A stretch of 5,056 nucleotides of DNA from Candidatus Scybalomonas excrementavium (GTDB lineage Bacteria; Bacillota; Clostridia; Lachnospirales; Lachnospiraceae): assembly GCA_017694765.1 (NCBI GenBank), contig JADIML010000188.1:1-5056 (forward strand), written 5' to 3'. The notes under the pieces are model-generated. The model had not been told where the DNA came from, ran no database searches, and worked only from the letters and a program-made list of their open reading frames with translations. Both the position numbers and the translations under genes were made by a program. Shown piece by piece: positions 4,145 through 5,056 of the stretch. Position 1 is the stretch's first letter. Every line of letters starts with the position of its first letter.

Positions 4145-5056
4145 TTATAACTCAGCTTTTCTTTCTTTATATAAATCAATAATATTTAACATAATCTGTA
4201 CCGCAGTGTCCATACCCTCTACTGTGATATGCTCATATTCACCATGGTAACCATATCCACCTGTTCCTAGGTTTGGACAAGGGATTCCCATATAGCTTAA
4301 TCTCGCACCATCGGTTCCACCACGAATTGGTTGTACCATCGGTGTAACACCTGCTTCTTCAGTGGCTTTTATCGCATTTTCAATGAGATGGAAGTGTGGT
4401 TTTACCATTCTTGCCATATTATAGTAGTTGTCTTTGATTTCTACCTCAACTGTTCCATCCCCATATTTTTCATTCAGTATTTTTTGGATATGAAGGGCTG
4501 TTTGTTTCTTTGCTTCAAATAATTCATCACTATGGTCACGAATAATATATTCAAAAGTTGCTTCTTGTACATCGCCTTTTACTTCACATAAATGATAAAA
4601 TCCTTCATATCCCTCTGTCATAGATGGAGTCTGTGTAGAAGGTAACATTTGGTTAAATTCACATCCAACTAATGCGGCATTTACCATTGTGTTTTTGGAA
4701 CTTCCAGGATGAACAGAAAATCCATGAATCGTAACCATCATGGCTGCTGCATTGAAACACTCATATTCAATTTCTCCTTCTGGACCACCGTCCATTGTAT
4801 AGGCAACAGATGGTGTAAATTTCTTTAAATCCACCTTATCCATTCCTCTTCCAATTTCTTCATCTGGTGAAAACATAATTTGAATTGGACCATGAGGAAT
4901 GTTTTCTTGTATAAGTCGCTCACAAGCAGTTAAAATTTCTGCAATTCCTGCTTTATCATCAGCTCCCAGTAATGTCGTTCCATCTGTTGTAATAATTGTT
5001 CTACCAACTAATTATTTTAAATGTGGAAACTTTTGTTCTTCAATTACTTTATTTCC
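4145..5056 (-). pseudogene. pepT: Peptidase T (tripeptide aminopeptidase), 5' end beyond the window, with an in-frame stop
   Basis: A cytosolic dizinc M20-family aminopeptidase that releases N-terminal residues from tripeptides. From the window edge to TAA at 4145-4147 the frame encodes 302 residues of about 405-410. Landmarks follow E. coli PepT: FPHLK, LVGRTIITTDGTTLLGADDKAG with the bridging Asp, IMFSPDEEIGRG with the catalytic Glu and a metal Glu, AYTMDGGPEGEIEYE with a metal Asp, FSVHPG and MTEGYEGFYHL, YIIRDH, YYNM, PIRGGTDGARLSYMGIPCPN and GGYGYHGEYEH with a metal His. Between FPHLK and LVGR lies TAA at 5012-5014, where PepT normally has a Gln/Glu-type residue, so one base change explains it. 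The ATG at 4874-4876 is inside the catalytic core (IMFSPDEE), not a credible start: protein from it would lack the upstream metal ligands. Read-through, suppression or sequencing error are alternatives. It is followed directly by the endoglucanase gene. Confidence 0.85.

Noticed and set aside
3948..4522. Plus-strand open frames opposite the GH5 signal peptide region and pepT
   Set aside because: Their hydrophobic appearance is the reverse reading of conserved coding sequence on the other strand, and no independent gene signals are seen.
4874..4876. ATG as the true start of a short PepT-like protein
   Set aside because: It lies within IMFSPDEE in the catalytic core. PepT-like sequence continues upstream in frame, and there is no ribosome binding site before it.
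1..5056. CRISPR array, tRNA/rRNA gene, riboswitch, defence system or biosynthetic cluster
   Set aside because: No regularly spaced direct repeats, cloverleaf or rRNA-like stretches, or relevant protein motifs were seen by eye.

Overview
The window is AT-rich DNA from what looks like an anaerobic, plant-polysaccharide-using Firmicute of the Clostridia, probably Lachnospiraceae-like. The evidence is purine-rich AGGAGG-type ribosome binding sites, a secreted GH5 cellulase, a Rpn/PD-(D/E)XK transposase-family remnant, an IS200-type insertion sequence and a Firmicutes-style flavodoxin/aldo-keto reductase/LysR cluster. The taxonomic placement is inference from gene content, not a database match. 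All recognisable genes run on the minus strand except the LysR-type regulator remnant.

Positions 1-1869 hold a small redox cluster. A flavodoxin (772-1293) is followed 81 bp later by an aldo/keto reductase (1-690, running off the window), both on the minus strand. A LysR-family gene diverges from them (1409-1869), and the 115-bp gap carries overlapping back-to-back promoter candidates. The regulator is broken: an in-frame internal deletion joins its helix-turn-helix to the end of its effector domain, and a one-base frameshift follows near 1732.

Positions about 1905-2635 are a single-gene IS200/IS605-type insertion sequence. It has an intact HUH/Y1 transposase on the minus strand and a stem-loop at each end. 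Its leader could fold to hide the tnpA ribosome binding site only in read-through transcripts. A run of short perfect palindromes lies between the tnpA stop codon and the right-end hairpin.

Positions 2635-3083 are degraded mobile-type DNA. They contain the C-terminal third of a Rpn-family protein (2747-3040) with a strong intrinsic terminator, and at its upstream edge a 19-bp inverted repeat that is fully paired only as minus-strand RNA.

Positions 3125-5056 carry an intact secreted GH5 endoglucanase lying 9 bp downstream of a pepT-like tripeptidase gene on the same strand. The pepT reading frame is conserved on both sides of an in-frame TAA at 5012-5014, so it appears to carry a nonsense mutation (or a sequencing error). 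Three of the five protein genes are therefore damaged, remnant or interrupted outside the IS. I found no CRISPR array, RNA gene, or convincing new multi-gene system. The most informative signals are the gene-decay events and the RNA folds of the IS and of the region around 3028-3083.
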